Below the pieces are notes generated by a model. It was not told where the DNA came from and made no database searches. It saw only the letters and a list, made by a program, of their open reading frames with translations. The position numbers were made by a program, and so were the translations under genes. Shown here piece after piece: positions 62,175-64,000 of a stretch of 64,000 nt of DNA. The DNA is from GCA-2401155 sp045047085 (GTDB lineage: Bacteria; Pseudomonadota; Alphaproteobacteria; Rhizobiales; Rhizobiaceae): assembly GCA_045047085.1 (NCBI GenBank), contig JASFYT010000031.1:7809-71808 (forward strand), read 5' to 3'. Numbering within the stretch: position 1 is the stretch's first letter; each line of letters begins with the position of its first letter.

Positions 62175-62744
62175 TTATGCAAACACTTCTACGCCAATCA
62201 GCATGCCATGGAGAACATGCAGCATCAGCATCCAGAGACCAAGGCCAACGACAAGGGCGATGATATCGGGAAAAATTGAACTTGCGACTTGCGTCCCTGA
62301 ACTTCTGCGATCAACGTTTATTCGGTTCCAAATTGCCCAGACAAGAATGGAACCGAACATTACAACGCTGGCCAAATCACCGTTCATCAACAAATGAGCA
62401 AATGCCCAGATGATGACACCGGTGATCATGGGGTGCTTCAATCGCGCCTTGATATAGCCGGTGGGCAGGCTGCCTGCGACAATAAAAACAAAGGAAATCA
62501 ACATTAGCATCATGGTGAGATCGGGCATCCAGCTTGGTGCATAATACAGGTCTGGCGCATCGGGACGCGCTTCAGCAAAGCCCCAAATAATCAGACCGAG
62601 CCCACCTAGCGAGAGAATGGAATAAAGGCCACGCCAATTTAGTTTCCCGATCTTAACAATCATTTCATCGCGCCATTGGGGGGCAAGCATTTGGACCGAG
62701 TGATTTCCGAGAAAAATTATCAGTCCTAAAATCAATATCCACAT
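62175..62744 (-). CDS. NnrU family membrane protein
   Basis: A 189-residue protein with about five transmembrane helices. MWILILGLIIFLGNHSVQML begins the NnrU domain; WRGLYSILSLGGLGLIIWGFAEA, LPTGYIKARLKHPMITGVIIWAFAHLLMNGD and WNRINVDRRSS are its conserved blocks (the K-HP and HL-NGD parts resemble isoprenylcysteine methyltransferases). Named from nitrite/nitric-oxide metabolism in Rhodobacter, but it is widespread; no denitrification gene is nearby. ATG 62744 follows GCGAGAATACC; the frame to 62816 lacks similarity. Confidence 0.9.
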   Translation of the reverse strand: MWILILGLIIFLGNHSVQMLAPQWRDEMIVKIGKLNWRGLYSILSLGGLGLIIWGFAEARPDAPDLYYAPSWMPDLTMMLMLISFVFIVAGSLPTGYIKARLKHPMITGVIIWAFAHLLMNGDLASVVMFGSILVWAIWNRINVDRRSSGTQVASSIFPDIIALVVGLGLWMLMLHVLHGMLIGVEVFA

Positions 62745-62814
62745 GGTATTCTCGCTGCTATGCTTGATTAATATTGGCTTGATTATAGGACCTGACAAGA
62801 GGGATTGCCATACC

Positions 62815-63144
62815 ATGTCTGTTGATATTGAACTTGCGGTTAACTTGCTGAATGAAAAGCAGAAAGAGTTGGAAGAATTTTCCGAACTTTCGCAGGAGTC
62901 GCGTCAGACTGTGGAGCTTGATCAGCAGTCTGTCGGCAGGCTTTCTCGCATGGATGCGATGCAGCAACAAGCCATGGCAAAGGCACAAGAACGAAACCGC
63001 CAACTTGATTTGCAACGAATCGAAATGGCATTTCGCAGGATCAAGGATGGCGACTACGGCTATTGCGCAGACTGCGACGAGGAAATTCCATCAGGCCGGT
63101 TGAAGGTCGACCCAATGGCTGAACGCTGTGTGAAATGTGCTTAA
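62815..63144 (+). CDS. TraR/DksA family C4 zinc-finger protein
   Basis: A 109-residue small DksA-like protein. A long helical part with LNEKQKELEEFSELSQESRQTVELDQQSVGRLSRMD (in pieces) precedes IKDGDYGYCADCDEEIPSGRLKVDPMAERCVKC, giving two CxxC pairs for zinc. Such short forms bind the RNA polymerase secondary channel or are of unknown role; the acidic tip residues of true DksA are not assured here. The ATG at 62815 is divergent from NnrU. A hairpin terminator follows at 63148-63166. Confidence 0.9.
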   Translation: MSVDIELAVNLLNEKQKELEEFSELSQESRQTVELDQQSVGRLSRMDAMQQQAMAKAQERNRQLDLQRIEMAFRRIKDGDYGYCADCDEEIPSGRLKVDPMAERCVKCA

Positions 63145-63147
63145 TTT

Positions 63148-63166
63148 GCTCACCCGGTGGGTGAGC
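63148..63166 (+). terminator. Terminator after the DksA-like gene
   Basis: A perfect 8-bp stem GCTCACCC (63148-63155) and GGGTGAGC (63159-63166) with a GGT loop, 3 bases after the stop codon and followed by ATTTGTTTGTT. Good intrinsic terminator for the plus-strand gene. Confidence 0.8.
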
Positions 63167-63177
63167 ATTTGTTTGTT

Positions 63178-63278
63178 CTCACGGGCATATCCTCCCTATC
63201 GGTCGGGCCCTCCGTATGGGCGGCGCATAAGCGCCGGTCGCTCTTCGCTCCCGCCCGCGGCGTGGTGAATACCGTGAG
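63178..63278. repeat. Intergenic inverted-repeat element, copy B
   Basis: An about 100-base element bounded by CTCACGG (63178-63184) and its inverse CCGTGAG (63272-63278). Inside are GGCGC-ATAA-GCGCC (63221-63234) and the string GCTCTTCGCT also found in copy A at 61277-61357. It occupies the gap between the DksA-like terminator and the bacA stop. Non-coding; a mobile or REP/RIME-like intergenic repeat is the likely class. Confidence 0.6.
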
Positions 63279-63289
63279 CTCGGGCGTGA

Positions 63290-64000
63290 TTACTCCGCGC
63301 CCTGCCTAGCTAGGTATTCACTATCGATATCCGGCAGGGGTTGATCGTGGATTGCTGCTTCGAAGGATTTTAAGCGTTTATATATAGATAGCAGTTCAAC
63401 GATTGTCGTCCATGAATTCACCAAATACTGGAATGAATTACTCACCTGATTAAAGGCAGTTAAAATCTGCTGCAAAATACCGAAGGTTATTTTTCCGGCG
63501 ATTATCGTTGGAATCAGGATGAAGTAAGCGAAAAGACTGTCTGCCTGAATGTAGAATGCGCGGGCGACGTTGAAATACATATAATGGAAATAGAGACGGA
63601 AATAATTGTTCCGCACGTGGGAAAACAGCTCTTTCACCGTCATAGGTTGCGCTCTGTCTTCGCTGTCTTCGCCGTAAACCAGCTCTTTACGGTAGGCTGC
63701 TTCTACACGTTGGTTTTTAAATTCCAGTCCGGGCAATTTGATTCCGACTAAAGATAGGAGCGCTGTGCCGAAAATTGACCACAATATTGCAGCGGTAAAC
63801 AAAGGAGCCGGTATCGCACCGACGATGGGAAGCTCCGTGACGCTCGCCGACAAAGCATAAAGAACCGGTAGGAACGCGAAAAGGGTCATTACTGAATCGA
63901 CCATATTCACCCCAAGGTGTTCCATGATGTTCGCAAAACGCATGGTATCTTCCTGCACCCGCTGGGACGCGCCCTCAATGACGCGAACCTGTTTCCATTT
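63290..64000 (-). CDS. bacA: BacA/SbmA-type peptide transporter, C-terminal part (5' end outside window)
   Basis: The last 236 residues of a minus-strand protein whose start lies beyond base 64000; the frame is open to the window edge. RVIEGASQRVQEDTMRFANI is the family signature; several transmembrane helices follow (SVMTLFAFLPVLYALS, PLFTAAILWSIFGTALL, LFAYFILIPTIIAGKI), ending with LPDIDSEYLARQGAE. There is no ATP-binding domain, so it is the SbmA/BacA type (proton-driven uptake of peptides and other cargo) rather than the ABC-fused relatives. In rhizobia BacA is needed for tolerance of host peptides and for very-long-chain lipid A modification. Confidence 0.92.
   Translation of the reverse strand, partial: KWKQVRVIEGASQRVQEDTMRFANIMEHLGVNMVDSVMTLFAFLPVLYALSASVTELPIVGAIPAPLFTAAILWSIFGTALLSLVGIKLPGLEFKNQRVEAAYRKELVYGEDSEDRAQPMTVKELFSHVRNNYFRLYFHYMYFNVARAFYIQADSLFAYFILIPTIIAGKITFGILQQILTAFNQVSNSFQYLVNSWTTIVELLSIYKRLKSFEAAIHDQPLPDIDSEYLARQGAE

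Noticed and set aside
1..64000. Prophage, insertion sequence, CRISPR array, toxin-antitoxin pair or defence island
   Set aside because: No transposase, integrase, direct-repeat array or restriction/nuclease cluster was found; gene content is continuous core metabolism.

Overview
This window is 64 kb of core chromosome from an alphaproteobacterium, most likely of the order Hyphomicrobiales (Rhizobiales). The evidence is gene content and order: an aa3 oxidase operon ctaC-ctaD-ctaB-coxF-ctaG-ctaE, an F0 operon with both b and b' subunits and no F1 genes, an IalB-family protein, a DUF6101 protein beside ubiA, an RT0821/Lpp0805 lipoprotein beside a DnaJ-family gene, and a BacA/SbmA transporter. 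GC content looks moderate, below most soil rhizobia; I cannot name the genus. I see 71 protein genes (two cut by the window ends) and no tRNA, rRNA, CRISPR array, insertion sequence, prophage or integrase.

Layout. Bases 1-7.7 kb: a HAD phosphatase end, a YjbR/MmcQ protein, a lipoprotein, threonine synthase, an M16 peptidase and a large 7TM-PAS-GGDEF-EAL protein. 7.1-9.4 kb: YqgE/AlgH, a periplasmic DsbD-N-domain protein and a peroxiredoxin. 9.5-18.5 kb (minus strand): ctaC, ctaD, ctaB, coxF, ctaG, ctaE, DUF983, surf1, ispH, thrB, rnhA, with hairpin terminators after ctaD and ctaE and a FixK/FNR-type half-site pair upstream of ctaC. 18.8-24.8 kb: ialB, tldD, DUF899, pdxH, surface lipoprotein, a DnaJ-family gene and fabI. 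24.8-35.4 kb: a histidine phosphatase, aroC, ribB, an FG-GAP exported protein, a histone-deacetylase-like enzyme, xseB, a SCO copper chaperone, a small exported protein, tlyA, an RNA m5U methyltransferase, a GlcD-like dehydrogenase and Sua5. 35.5-45.5 kb: acyl-CoA dehydrogenase plus crotonase, DUF6101, ubiA, purD, a small membrane protein, YtoQ, glyS/glyQ with a small exported protein between them. 45.6-55.6 kb: an S49 peptidase, a tRNA methyltransferase, DUF2007, a polyprenyl diphosphate synthase, a TPR protein, ispE, moaB, a lytic transglycosylase, a radical SAM protein and rnhB. 55.6-58.3 kb: atpI-B-E-F'-F from a strong sigma70-like promoter. 58.4-64 kb: SleB-type hydrolase, der, a YfgM-like TPR protein, NnrU, a DksA-like zinc-finger protein and the C-terminal half of BacA.

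How the genes fit together. The dominant theme is aerobic respiration: aa3 oxidase with its heme O synthase and copper-delivery proteins (CtaG, SCO, SURF1), quinone synthesis (ubiA and a polyprenyl synthase fed by the ispE/ispH methylerythritol-phosphate route), and the proton channel of ATP synthase. The rest are amino-acid, vitamin, fatty-acid, translation and envelope housekeeping genes. I found no undescribed multi-gene system. The items worth checking are regulatory and structural: the FNR-type box at ctaC, an exported cysteine-containing protein translationally coupled to glyQ, a tlyA locus without the expected dxs, a pair of related intergenic inverted-repeat elements flanking 61-63 kb, a hairpin between atpE and atpF', and an AT-rich perfect palindrome upstream of the DUF899 gene.
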